64,000 nt of DNA from Parus major (Eukaryota > Chordata > Aves > Passeriformes > Paridae): the NCBI RefSeq assembly GCF_001522545.3, contig NC_031799.1, forward strand, positions 33,868,958 to 33,932,957, written 5' to 3'. The notes below the pieces were generated by a model that was not told the origin of the DNA, did not search any database, and saw only the letters and a program-made list of their open reading frames with translations. Position numbers and translations under genes: made by a program. Shown here in pieces: positions 63,001-64,000 of this stretch; positions within the stretch are counted from its first letter, which is position 1, and every line of letters starts with the position of its first letter.

Positions 63001-63923
63001 TATGTATTTTAAATCTTCATTCTTATTACTGAGAATGTTCTGAGAATGTTTTTGTGCATGTTTTTTCATGCATAATGTTGTTTTTTGTTCTGTTTTCATT
63101 ACTTGAAAATATAATTAGTTTTCTTGTTGAAATGCTAGAATGCAAAGGTCACCAACACAAAATATTCACTGATATTTTAAAATTTAAAATTACTTTGTTC
63201 TAGCTCCCTCAGTGAATTGGAAGACTGCCTTCAGCCAAATAAGGCAGTGTTGTATACTTGGGCAGACCCAACAGGATCTAGGAAATTGAAATGGAGATGT
63301 GGAAATAGAACTGAGGAAATTTCCCCAAAAGAGGTATGTTTTTTTATCAAAACCTCATTTTAATGAAGTCTACTTTTATATTTATATTCCATTCATCAGT
63401 GTATGCATTAAATTTTGTATTTAATGGGTATGATCAGCAGTCTCATATATGAGTTCCAATCACAGAATGGTAACAATGCTTTGTTTGCCAGAGCTTGTGC
63501 CAGTAAGCAGTCTTCAGCTGAGTAGTGTCTGTGTGTGTGGTGAGAGGCTGTCATAAGGCTTTGTCATTACTTTTTAACCTTGTACCTTAAAATATGTCAT
63601 CCATTGCTGTGTTGCTAAGACTCCAGCATTTTTTGTGAAATAGAATGATTAATAAAGTTGTAAAAACTTTACCTCTCTTGTTTGTAGGACAAAATGGAAA
63701 TACTCAGTGTGGATTCTAGAAAAGCGGTCTATTTAATGTCGTTTTATGAAGGTTTGCAGCGCATTGTCCTCATCACTGAAGATGAGAATGTATTTAAATT
63801 GACATATGAAAGCGTAAAAGCAGAACTAGCAGAACAAGAAATTGTTCTGTCTTTGCAAGATGTTGGAATTTCATTGGTTAATAATTATACAAAACAAGAG
63901 GTGTCCTACATTGGAATTACAAG
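2901..63923 (+). CDS. VPS13A: VPS13A (chorein / BLTP5A), central 40 exons, partial at both ends
   Basis: This is an intermembrane lipid-transfer protein acting at ER contacts with mitochondria, lipid droplets and plasma membrane; loss of the human gene causes chorea-acanthocytosis. Forty exons (w1-w40, listed separately) join in phase into about 2,163 residues without a stop. The translation matches human VPS13A throughout, for example WFSWIWSWS in w1, [14 protein letters not shown] in w2, [11 protein letters not shown] in w19, and [20 protein letters not shown] in w34. Seen order: repeating-beta-groove segment (w1-w33) with an FFAT motif in w11, then the VAB/SHR-BD region (w34-w40). The chorein domain and the APT1, ATG_C and PH-like C-terminus lie outside the window. 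Introns range from 81 bp to 8.2 kb; 38 of 39 internal donors/acceptors except two GC donors are GT-AG. The paralogues VPS13C and VPS13D fit less well from memory. Confidence 0.98.
3648..3742 (+). CDS. VPS13A: VPS13A exon w2
   Basis: Fragment residues 46-77. [20 protein letters not shown] and [11 protein letters not shown] are near-identical to human. Acceptor is GTGTCAG; donor is TCA|GTAAGT; it ends on a codon boundary. Confidence 0.97.
4548..4690 (+). CDS. VPS13A: VPS13A exon w3
   Basis: Fragment residues 78-124. It ends in [10 protein letters not shown], matching human [10 protein letters not shown]. This is beta-strand-rich groove sequence. Acceptor is ATCTAG; donor is AAG|GTGAGC, phase 2. 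Confidence 0.97.
5990..6191 (+). CDS. VPS13A: VPS13A exon w4
   Basis: Fragment residues 125-192. It begins [12 protein letters not shown] and ends QPLEIVYDA, both aligned with human FETKIDSFHITG and EPLEIIYDA. Acceptor is TTTACAG; donor is GCA|GTAAGT. Confidence 0.97.
6274..6388 (+). CDS. VPS13A: VPS13A exon w5, followed by a GC donor
   Basis: Fragment residues 193-230: [20 protein letters not shown] then [11 protein letters not shown], close to human. It follows w4 across an 82-bp intron. The frame requires the exon to end at ACAG with donor GCAAGT. The nearest downstream GT would run w6 into a stop. Confidence 0.95.
6389..6394 (+). other. VPS13A: GC-type 5' splice site after exon w5
   Basis: The sequence is ACAG|GCAAGT, the ideal context for a GC donor. 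The w5-w6 frame (T-S-T-G-L-L-Y, as in human T-A-T-G-L-L-Y) works only with this junction. The acceptor at 9080-9081 is a normal AG. Confidence 0.9.
6389..9081 (+). other. Intron w5-w6 (2.7 kb)
   Basis: It is AT-rich with no repeat family I recognise and no coding signal. It opens with a GC donor. Confidence 0.8.
9082..9218 (+). CDS. VPS13A: VPS13A exon w6
   Basis: Fragment residues 231-276. [20 protein letters not shown] and [12 protein letters not shown] match human [20 protein letters not shown]. Acceptor is TTTTTCAG; donor is AAA|GTATGT. Confidence 0.97.
10065..10735 (-). mobile_element. CR1 LINE fragment
   Basis: It starts with AGAATTATGGAATGGTTTGG, the antisense of a CR1 3' end. It contains the stretches antisense to the 3' part of ORF2 and the 3' UTR, such as TTCTTCAGGCTGAACAACACC and CATCAGCACCCCCAGG. 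Small open frames inside are repeat-derived. Confidence 0.93.
10740..11395 (-). mobile_element. CR1 LINE fragment, second copy
   Basis: A new 3' end (GAATCACTTTGATTGGAAGAG) starts directly after the first copy. It continues through CCTGGGCAGCCTGTTCCAGTG and CTTCTCTGGACATATTCCAG to about 11395. The right boundary is approximate. Confidence 0.9.
12988..13008 (+). repeat. Poly-T run (21) in the acceptor tract of w7
   Basis: An uninterrupted T run lies twelve bases before the acceptor AG. It probably serves as an unusually long polypyrimidine tract and is likely length-polymorphic. Confidence 0.9.
13021..13153 (+). CDS. VPS13A: VPS13A exon w7, followed by a GC donor
   Basis: Fragment residues 277-320. 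[20 protein letters not shown] matches human IMDRAYDSFDIQLTSVQLLY. A 21-T polypyrimidine run (12988-13008) precedes the acceptor. The frame demands donor ATG|GCAAGT, a GC-AG intron. Confidence 0.95.
13154..13159 (+). other. VPS13A: GC-type 5' splice site after exon w7
   Basis: The sequence is CATG|GCAAGT. The join to w8 gives K-H-D-E-N-W, matching human ...DNW. Using the GT four bases on would put a stop at the junction. The acceptor at 13936-13937 is AG. Confidence 0.88.
13938..14055 (+). CDS. VPS13A: VPS13A exon w8
   Basis: Fragment residues 321-359. It begins [10 protein letters not shown], as in human DNWREARKL, and ends with ARMPR split across the junction. Acceptor is TTGTAG; donor is CAG|GTATAT, phase 2. 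Confidence 0.96.
14056..17652 (+). other. Intron w8-w9 (3.6 kb)
   Basis: No recognised transposon or coding signal. It contains an (AC)n microsatellite near 17478 and a G-rich run near 16443. Confidence 0.75.
17478..17495 (+). repeat. (AC)n microsatellite
   Basis: About eight AC units, followed by an AT-rich ATATATAC stretch. Confidence 0.85.
17653..17791 (+). CDS. VPS13A: VPS13A exon w9
   Basis: Fragment residues 360-406. [19 protein letters not shown] and [12 protein letters not shown] match human FKIYGKLPLISLRISDKK and MELIESIPKPE. The Pro/Ser-rich tail leads into the disordered linker. Donor is GAG|GTAAGG. Confidence 0.96.
20436..20800 (-). mobile_element. CR1 LINE fragment
   Basis: AGAATCATAGATTATCCTTA marks the CR1 3' end at the left, followed by AAAGATCATCAAAGTCCAACT and typical antisense CR1 sequence. 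Confidence 0.92.
20821..21402 (+). mobile_element. CR1 LINE fragment, sense orientation
   Basis: Sense CR1 reverse-transcriptase end: GTGGTCAAGAAGACCAAGGG, AATCCTGTGCTCAGTTTTGGG. It finishes with the 3' tail ACGATTCTATGA. It is the only sense-oriented CR1 in the window. Confidence 0.93.
21883..21967 (+). CDS. VPS13A: VPS13A exon w10 (short, fast-evolving linker)
   Basis: Fragment residues 407-434. It contains [17 protein letters not shown], which lines up loosely with human TSQISQKIIPLLELPSV. Conservation is low, but the phases (0 in, 1 out) fit only this reading. Acceptor is TTTCAG; donor is CAG|GTAATA. Skipping this exon would break the frame. Confidence 0.88.
21968..23635 (+). other. Intron w10-w11 (1.7 kb)
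   Basis: No repeat or coding signal recognised. Confidence 0.75.
23636..23808 (+). CDS. VPS13A: VPS13A exon w11, carries the FFAT motif
   Basis: Fragment residues 435-492. An acidic stretch [15 protein letters not shown] (human SEEEFFDAPCSPLEE) is followed by a basic segment [11 protein letters not shown] and the return to groove sequence FQLKFEVAE. Donor is GAG|GTAAAA. Confidence 0.96.
23647..23667 (+). other. VPS13A: FFAT-like VAP-binding motif in VPS13A
   Basis: The codons read EFYDALS, preceded by three Glu/Ser residues. In human VPS13A the corresponding EFFDAPC (near residue 842) binds VAP proteins and tethers the lipid bridge to the ER. Tyr at the third position is allowed by the FFAT consensus. 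The seventh position is Ser, not the consensus Glu, so binding strength cannot be judged from sequence. Confidence 0.85.
23809..25312 (+). other. Intron w11-w12 (1.5 kb)
   Basis: It contains a 40-bp tandem duplication at 24423-24502. Otherwise AT-rich with nothing recognised. Confidence 0.75.
24423..24502 (+). repeat. Two-copy 40-bp tandem repeat with internal dyad
   Basis: TATCATTTATTTTACATAAA starts at 24423 and again at 24463. Each unit contains ATTTAT..ATAAAT, an inverted repeat, so the unit can fold. The flank at 24396-24410 also carries TTTATGTAAAGTAAA. Confidence 0.85.
25313..25469 (+). CDS. VPS13A: VPS13A exon w12
   Basis: Fragment residues 493-544. [20 protein letters not shown] and LLCPEYI match human HVLGLGTEIEIRTYDLKAN and KCPEYL. 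It starts an exon-dense run of six exons in 1.8 kb. Donor is TTG|GTAAGT. Confidence 0.97.
25839..25918 (+). CDS. VPS13A: VPS13A exon w13
   Basis: Fragment residues 545-571. [20 protein letters not shown] matches human YLVTTLDNTMEDLLTLEYVK. A long T-rich tract precedes the acceptor. Donor is AAG|GTTAGG. Confidence 0.97.
26124..26183 (+). CDS. VPS13A: VPS13A exon w14 (60 bp)
   Basis: Fragment residues 572-591, ending CQNVLQKIK (human YNNVLQLIK). It is exactly 20 codons and symmetric (phase 0/0), so skipping it would keep the frame. Acceptor is AAATAG; donor is AAG|GTATGA. Confidence 0.93.
26265..26421 (+). CDS. VPS13A: VPS13A exon w15
   Basis: Fragment residues 592-643. [20 protein letters not shown] is nearly identical to human, followed by a charged Lys/Glu-rich linker. 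It follows w14 across an 81-bp intron, the shortest in the window. Donor is TAA|GTAAGT. Confidence 0.97.
26824..26940 (+). CDS. VPS13A: VPS13A exon w16
   Basis: Fragment residues 644-682. It includes [20 protein letters not shown] and HIEG, aligned with human AELSCLQIFIQDQKCNISEI. Acceptor is TCCCACAG; donor is AAG|GTAGGA, phase 1. Confidence 0.96.
27025..27128 (+). CDS. VPS13A: VPS13A exon w17
   Basis: Fragment residues 683-717. [20 protein letters not shown] then LYKK matches human ETEINAKLRNIIVLDSDITA. It follows an 84-bp intron with acceptor TTTTGAG. Donor is AAG|GTAAGC. Confidence 0.96.
27562..27729 (+). CDS. VPS13A: VPS13A exon w18
   Basis: Fragment residues 718-773. [20 protein letters not shown] and [17 protein letters not shown] match human closely. 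It is 56 codons, symmetric. Acceptor is CTTAAG; donor is TTG|GTAAGT. Confidence 0.97.
28396..28703 (+). CDS. VPS13A: VPS13A exon w19
   Basis: Fragment residues 774-875. [20 protein letters not shown] then [10 protein letters not shown] and VADLGLIT are among the best conserved parts of the protein, a groove segment. Donor is CAG|GTAATG, phase 2. Confidence 0.98.
29416..29563 (+). CDS. VPS13A: VPS13A exon w20
   Basis: Fragment residues 876-925. [20 protein letters not shown] and GRLKPMN match human LNLEVVVERNLCWEWYQEVP and AQLKPM. Acceptor is TTCACAG; donor is AAT|GTAAGC. Confidence 0.97.
30471..30621 (+). CDS. VPS13A: VPS13A exon w21, disordered linker
   Basis: Fragment residues 926-975. 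[15 protein letters not shown] is conserved (human [15 protein letters not shown]). The rest is a Ser/Thr/Gly-rich low-complexity linker, as in human but diverged. Donor is CAG|GTAATA, phase 1, opening the 8.2-kb intron. Confidence 0.95.
30739..31045 (-). mobile_element. CR1 LINE 3' end fragment
   Basis: GTAGAATTACAGAATAATTA marks the 3' end at the left, followed by 3'-UTR and end-of-ORF2 sequence. Around 31045 the text jumps to a central reverse-transcriptase region, so this is a separate fragment or the element has an internal deletion. Confidence 0.9.
31046..31716 (-). mobile_element. CR1 LINE, reverse-transcriptase part (left of LTR)
   Basis: The minus-strand translation shows degraded CR1 ORF2 sequence such as [20 protein letters not shown] and [12 protein letters not shown], typical of the region before the RT core. 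It is cut at CTAAT by the LTR and resumes at 33321. Confidence 0.92.
31717..33320 (-). mobile_element. Putative avian ERV solo LTR nested in a CR1
   Basis: The 1.6-kb segment starts TGTAGTTGG and ends GAACACA (TG...CA). It is flanked by a 5-bp duplication CTAAT (31712-31716 and 33321-33325), and the CR1 text is continuous when the segment is removed. The ends resemble bird ERVL-type LTRs from memory (GGTTTAGTGCTGGC at the left, CAGCTCCTCACAGAA at the right). On the minus strand a TATA-like GTTAAATACG (33161-33170) precedes a CpG-rich stretch. No internal retroviral genes are seen, so solo LTR is the simplest reading. Confidence 0.72.
32641..33115. promoter_or_regulatory. CpG-rich island-like segment inside the LTR
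   Basis: By hand count there are roughly three dozen CpGs in about 470 bp, against near absence in the surrounding AT-rich intron. It includes AGCGGCCGCACTGG and several GGGCGG/CCCGG runs. It could be a retained LTR promoter/5' leader on the minus strand. No TSS can be shown from sequence. Confidence 0.6.
33321..34530 (-). mobile_element. CR1 LINE, endonuclease part (right of LTR)
   Basis: Continuation of the CR1 broken by the LTR. Minus-strand translations include [12 protein letters not shown] and [11 protein letters not shown], degraded pieces of the CR1 endonuclease domain. The 5' part (34130-34530) is ORF1-side sequence. It is abutted by the 3' end of the next CR1. Confidence 0.92.
36516..36533. 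repeat. 18-bp perfect palindrome
   Basis: AGAAGTATATATACTTCT reads the same on both strands. TTATAGAAGTAT repeats directly at 36535. It lies inside the degraded CR1 and is probably a local duplication. Confidence 0.8.
37499..37523 (+). repeat. (GTGTA)n short tandem repeat
   Basis: Four to five GTGTA units in a row within the CR1 5' part. Confidence 0.85.
38868..38992 (+). CDS. VPS13A: VPS13A exon w22
   Basis: Fragment residues 976-1017. [20 protein letters not shown] and [12 protein letters not shown] align with human AAVVEVHSRALLVKTTLNISF and LTMVLYSPGPKQ. Acceptor is TGAAAG; donor is CAG|GTGAGT. Confidence 0.96.
39699..39868 (+). CDS. VPS13A: VPS13A exon w23
   Basis: Fragment residues 1018-1073. 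[18 protein letters not shown] and [19 protein letters not shown] match human [17 protein letters not shown] and LKNCILDDKRPHVKKATPR. The donor AAG|GTCTGT is weak but fixed by phase with w24. Confidence 0.96.
40463..40683 (+). CDS. VPS13A: VPS13A exon w24
   Basis: Fragment residues 1074-1147. [20 protein letters not shown] and [18 protein letters not shown] align with human IKYRKVRDGCVTDAVFQEMY and ICASVEFLQTVANVFLEA. Donor is AAG|GTATAT, phase 1. Confidence 0.97.
40684..41891 (+). other. Intron w24-w25 (1.2 kb)
   Basis: It contains the AATACTATGTAA repeats and an AATTAAT-rich stretch near 41765-41825. No transposon or gene recognised. Confidence 0.75.
40735..40835. repeat. AT-rich tandem-like repeat
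   Basis: The string AATACTATGTAA recurs four times with small changes in the w24-w25 intron. Confidence 0.75.
41892..42124 (+). CDS. VPS13A: VPS13A exon w25
   Basis: Fragment residues 1148-1225. [20 protein letters not shown] and [16 protein letters not shown] match human [20 protein letters not shown] and RACPFLPVKRKGKITT. Acceptor is CTGAAG; donor is ACG|GTGAGT. Confidence 0.97.
43151..43681 (-). mobile_element. Putative avian ERV LTR
   Basis: It ends ACATTGTAACCTAAGACA, so on the minus strand it begins TGTCTTAGGTTACAATGT, a bird LTR start known to me from memory. A matching 5-mer GAAAG flanks the segment (43146-43150 and 43682-43686), but the left end shows no clear TG, so that boundary is uncertain. 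Confidence 0.62.
43709..43775 (-). mobile_element. CR1 remnant, left part
   Basis: AAGATCACTTAGTCCAACTG TCAACCC is antisense CR1 3'-end text. It resumes as CATAACCATATCCCCAAGTG at about 44446, so an LTR-like block lies between. Confidence 0.75.
43776..44433 (-). mobile_element. Putative LTR nested in a CR1 remnant
   Basis: The block interrupts CR1 text. Its right end, read on the minus strand, starts TGGGATATGGTAGTAATGGG, recalled as a bird LTR start. An AATAAATAGCTTTC (minus strand, 43830 region) could be its polyadenylation signal. I could not identify a clean target duplication. Confidence 0.55.
44434..44500 (-). mobile_element. CR1 remnant, right part
   Basis: CATATCCCCAAGTGTCATGT CCAGATGCC continues the CR1 begun at 43709. 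Confidence 0.72.
45465..45557 (+). CDS. VPS13A: VPS13A exon w26
   Basis: Fragment residues 1226-1256. [20 protein letters not shown] then TIKSLTIE matches human VLQPCDLFYQTTQKGTDPQV and SVKSLTLK. It is 31 codons, symmetric. The intron LTR apparently begins 17 bp past its GTAAGT donor. Confidence 0.97.
45558..46683 (+). other. Intron w26-w27 (1.1 kb), mostly LTR
   Basis: More than half the intron is the LTR at 45575-46233. The remaining 450 bp before w27 shows no recognised element. Confidence 0.8.
45575..46233 (-). mobile_element. Putative avian ERVL-type solo LTR near a splice donor
   Basis: It starts TGTCTTGATTTTGGGC and ends CACCCCAGGACA, giving TGTC...GACA termini. The flanks GTGTT and GTATT could be a diverged 5-bp target duplication. 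The interior (GCTTCTCTGCCTCAGCTAGC, CCGTGCTGCTGACAACACAG) resembles a bird LTR from memory. No internal genes are present. Confidence 0.7.
46684..47040 (+). CDS. VPS13A: VPS13A exon w27
   Basis: Fragment residues 1257-1375, a 119-codon symmetric exon. [19 protein letters not shown] is almost identical to human, as is [11 protein letters not shown]. Acceptor is TGTAG; donor is GAG|GTGAGG. Confidence 0.98.
47770..47871 (+). CDS. VPS13A: VPS13A exon w28
   Basis: Fragment residues 1376-1409. [20 protein letters not shown] matches human [20 protein letters not shown], a signature stretch of VPS13 proteins. Acceptor is TGATAG; donor is AAG|GTATGG. Confidence 0.98.
47872..49202 (+). other. Intron w28-w29 (1.3 kb)
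   Basis: No repeat or coding signal recognised. Confidence 0.75.
49203..49361 (+). CDS. VPS13A: VPS13A exon w29
   Basis: Fragment residues 1410-1462. [20 protein letters not shown] then [11 protein letters not shown] matches human [20 protein letters not shown] and [11 protein letters not shown]. Acceptor is TTTCAG; donor is ACG|GTAAGA. Confidence 0.98.
49480..49741 (+). CDS. VPS13A: VPS13A exon w30
   Basis: Fragment residues 1463-1549. [20 protein letters not shown] then FSVLN matches human APFMILNSLGLTISVSPSDS. It follows w29 across a 118-bp intron. Donor is TCT|GTAAGT, phase 1. Confidence 0.98.
49742..50649 (+). other. Intron w30-w31 (0.9 kb)
   Basis: AT-rich, with a short imperfect direct repeat TAACTTATATAAGTTAACAA (palindromic) near 50303-50325. 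Nothing else recognised. Confidence 0.7.
50650..50810 (+). CDS. VPS13A: VPS13A exon w31
   Basis: Fragment residues 1550-1603. [20 protein letters not shown] then [17 protein letters not shown] is close to human, where the Cys here is Arg. The donor CAG|GTCATT is weak but fixed by phase with w32. Confidence 0.97.
50811..53243 (+). other. Introns w31-w32 and w32-w33, flanking exon w32
   Basis: Both are AT-rich (1.1 and 1.3 kb). I recognise no transposon or gene in either. Confidence 0.75.
51883..51986 (+). CDS. VPS13A: VPS13A exon w32
   Basis: Fragment residues 1604-1637. [20 protein letters not shown] and [15 protein letters not shown] match human IRNHFSVPLSVYEGDTLLGT and ASPENEFNIPLGSYR. 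Donor is CAG|GTACTT, phase 2. Confidence 0.97.
53244..53541 (+). CDS. VPS13A: VPS13A exon w33
   Basis: Fragment residues 1638-1737. [25 protein letters not shown] and [18 protein letters not shown] match human. This leads into the VAB domain. Acceptor is TTTACAG; donor is GAG|GTAATT. Confidence 0.97.
53542..55897 (+). other. Introns w33-w34 and w34-w35, flanking exon w34
   Basis: 1.2 kb and 0.8 kb of AT-rich sequence, with an (AT)n run near 55825-55840. No element recognised. Confidence 0.75.
54693..55088 (+). CDS. VPS13A: VPS13A exon w34, start of VAB/SHR-BD region
   Basis: Fragment residues 1738-1869, the longest exon in the window (132 codons, symmetric). [20 protein letters not shown] is identical to human and marks the start of the SHR-BD/VAB adaptor-binding region. 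Acceptor is TCTAAG, extended 5' here by a Gly/Asn-rich GNGNKYDTL relative to human; donor is AAG|GTATTG. Confidence 0.98.
55898..56002 (+). CDS. VPS13A: VPS13A exon w35
   Basis: Fragment residues 1870-1904. [20 protein letters not shown] then VKCK is nearly identical to human. It is symmetric, 35 codons. Acceptor is TTCACAG; donor is CAA|GTGAGT. Confidence 0.98.
56095..56241 (+). CDS. VPS13A: VPS13A exon w36
   Basis: Fragment residues 1905-1953. [20 protein letters not shown] then [11 protein letters not shown] matches human. It follows a 92-bp intron and precedes a 4.5-kb intron. Donor is CAG|GTAAAC. Confidence 0.98.
57098..57560 (-). mobile_element. CR1 LINE fragment
   Basis: Antisense CR1 3' end with CTTCCAGTAATGGCGATTCC, CTTCCCTGGGCAGTCTATTC and TTTCTTTGGACACACTCCA. 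The 3' end is at the left. Confidence 0.92.
60209..60234. repeat. Inverted repeat, 12-bp arms
   Basis: TATACCCACATA and its exact complement TATGTGGGTATA are separated by two bases. It could extrude as a hairpin. No surrounding element was recognised. Confidence 0.85.
60763..60891 (+). CDS. VPS13A: VPS13A exon w37
   Basis: Fragment residues 1954-1996. [20 protein letters not shown] matches human CIPFWPEYASSKLLIQVERS. It is symmetric, 43 codons. Acceptor is TTTCTAG; donor is AAG|GTAACA. Confidence 0.98.
61581..61714 (+). CDS. VPS13A: VPS13A exon w38
   Basis: Fragment residues 1997-2040. [20 protein letters not shown] then [10 protein letters not shown] matches human [20 protein letters not shown]. 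Acceptor is CTGATAG; donor is AAG|GTACGT, phase 2. Confidence 0.98.
61715..63203 (+). other. Intron w38-w39 (1.5 kb)
   Basis: It contains one CR1 fragment (62510-62830). Otherwise AT-rich. Confidence 0.8.
62510..62830 (-). mobile_element. CR1 LINE 3' fragment
   Basis: GAGTGGAAGGGCCAATCATT TAGTCCAACTG, CTATTCCAGTGCTTTG and CCTAATGTCCAGTCTGAACC are antisense CR1 3'-end text. It is diverged and short. Confidence 0.85.
63204..63333 (+). CDS. VPS13A: VPS13A exon w39
   Basis: Fragment residues 2041-2084. [20 protein letters not shown] matches human KAVFYTWADPVGSRRLKWRC. Acceptor is GTTCTAG; donor is GAG|GTATGT. Confidence 0.98.
63688..63923 (+). CDS. VPS13A: VPS13A exon w40, last exon in the window
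   Basis: Fragment residues 2085-2162. [20 protein letters not shown] and [20 protein letters not shown] match human closely. The donor AAG|GTAACT leaves phase 2, so the next exon lies beyond the window. Confidence 0.98.
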
Positions 63924-64000
63924 GTAACTTACTTTGTGTGCAACAATCTAAAATGTTTACCTTCAGGTACTTTCACGCTGTGAATTTCATTTTGGCTTGT

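Noticed and set aside
2901..63923. Assignment to VPS13C or VPS13D
   Set aside because: Segment-by-segment agreement is with VPS13A, including the EF(F/Y)DA motif, [13 protein letters not shown] and [13 protein letters not shown].
1..64000. CRISPR array, bacterial operon, phage or other novel defence-type system
   Set aside because: Spliced vertebrate gene structure and CR1/LTR repeats fill the window; there are no spaced direct repeats or prokaryotic gene organisation.

Overview
The window is vertebrate nuclear DNA, almost certainly from a bird. It holds one gene on the + strand: the middle of VPS13A (chorein, also called BLTP5A). I could place 40 consecutive coding exons between 2901 and 63923. 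Their splice phases all agree and they join into one open frame of about 2,163 residues, with no stop or frameshift. By alignment from memory this matches roughly residues 405 to 2570 of the ~3,170-residue human protein. The 5' exons (N-terminal chorein lipid-entry domain) lie to the left of the window. The 3' exons (C-terminal part of the VAB domain onward, APT1/ATG_C/PH-like regions) lie to the right. The bird assignment rests on the abundant CR1 LINE fragments, the bird-type LTRs and the short introns. In birds this region (human 9q21) is normally on the Z chromosome; that is background knowledge and is not visible here.

Layout: 1-2900 is intron with one CR1 fragment. 2901-9218 has exons w1-w6. 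9219-23635 is mostly long introns with CR1 copies around exons w7-w10. 23636-30621 is exon-dense (w11-w21), including the ER-tethering FFAT motif in w11. 30622-38867 is an 8.2-kb intron almost filled by antisense CR1 LINEs, one carrying a nested 1.6-kb LTR with a CpG-rich core. 38868-42124 has w22-w25. 42125-46683 has three LTR insertions around w26, one only 17 bp from a splice donor. 46684-56241 has w27-w36. 56242-63923 has w37-w40 with CR1 remnants in the introns.

The gene product is a rod-shaped bridge-like lipid transfer protein that moves phospholipids between membranes at contact sites (ER with mitochondria, lipid droplets or plasma membrane). The window encodes most of the hydrophobic groove (RBG repeats), the VAP-binding FFAT motif and most of the VAB adaptor-binding domain. 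I found no second gene, RNA gene, CRISPR array or novel coding system. The points most worth checking are the two GC-AG introns, the nested LTR with its CpG-rich core, the LTR beside a splice donor, and the strong antisense bias of the mobile elements.
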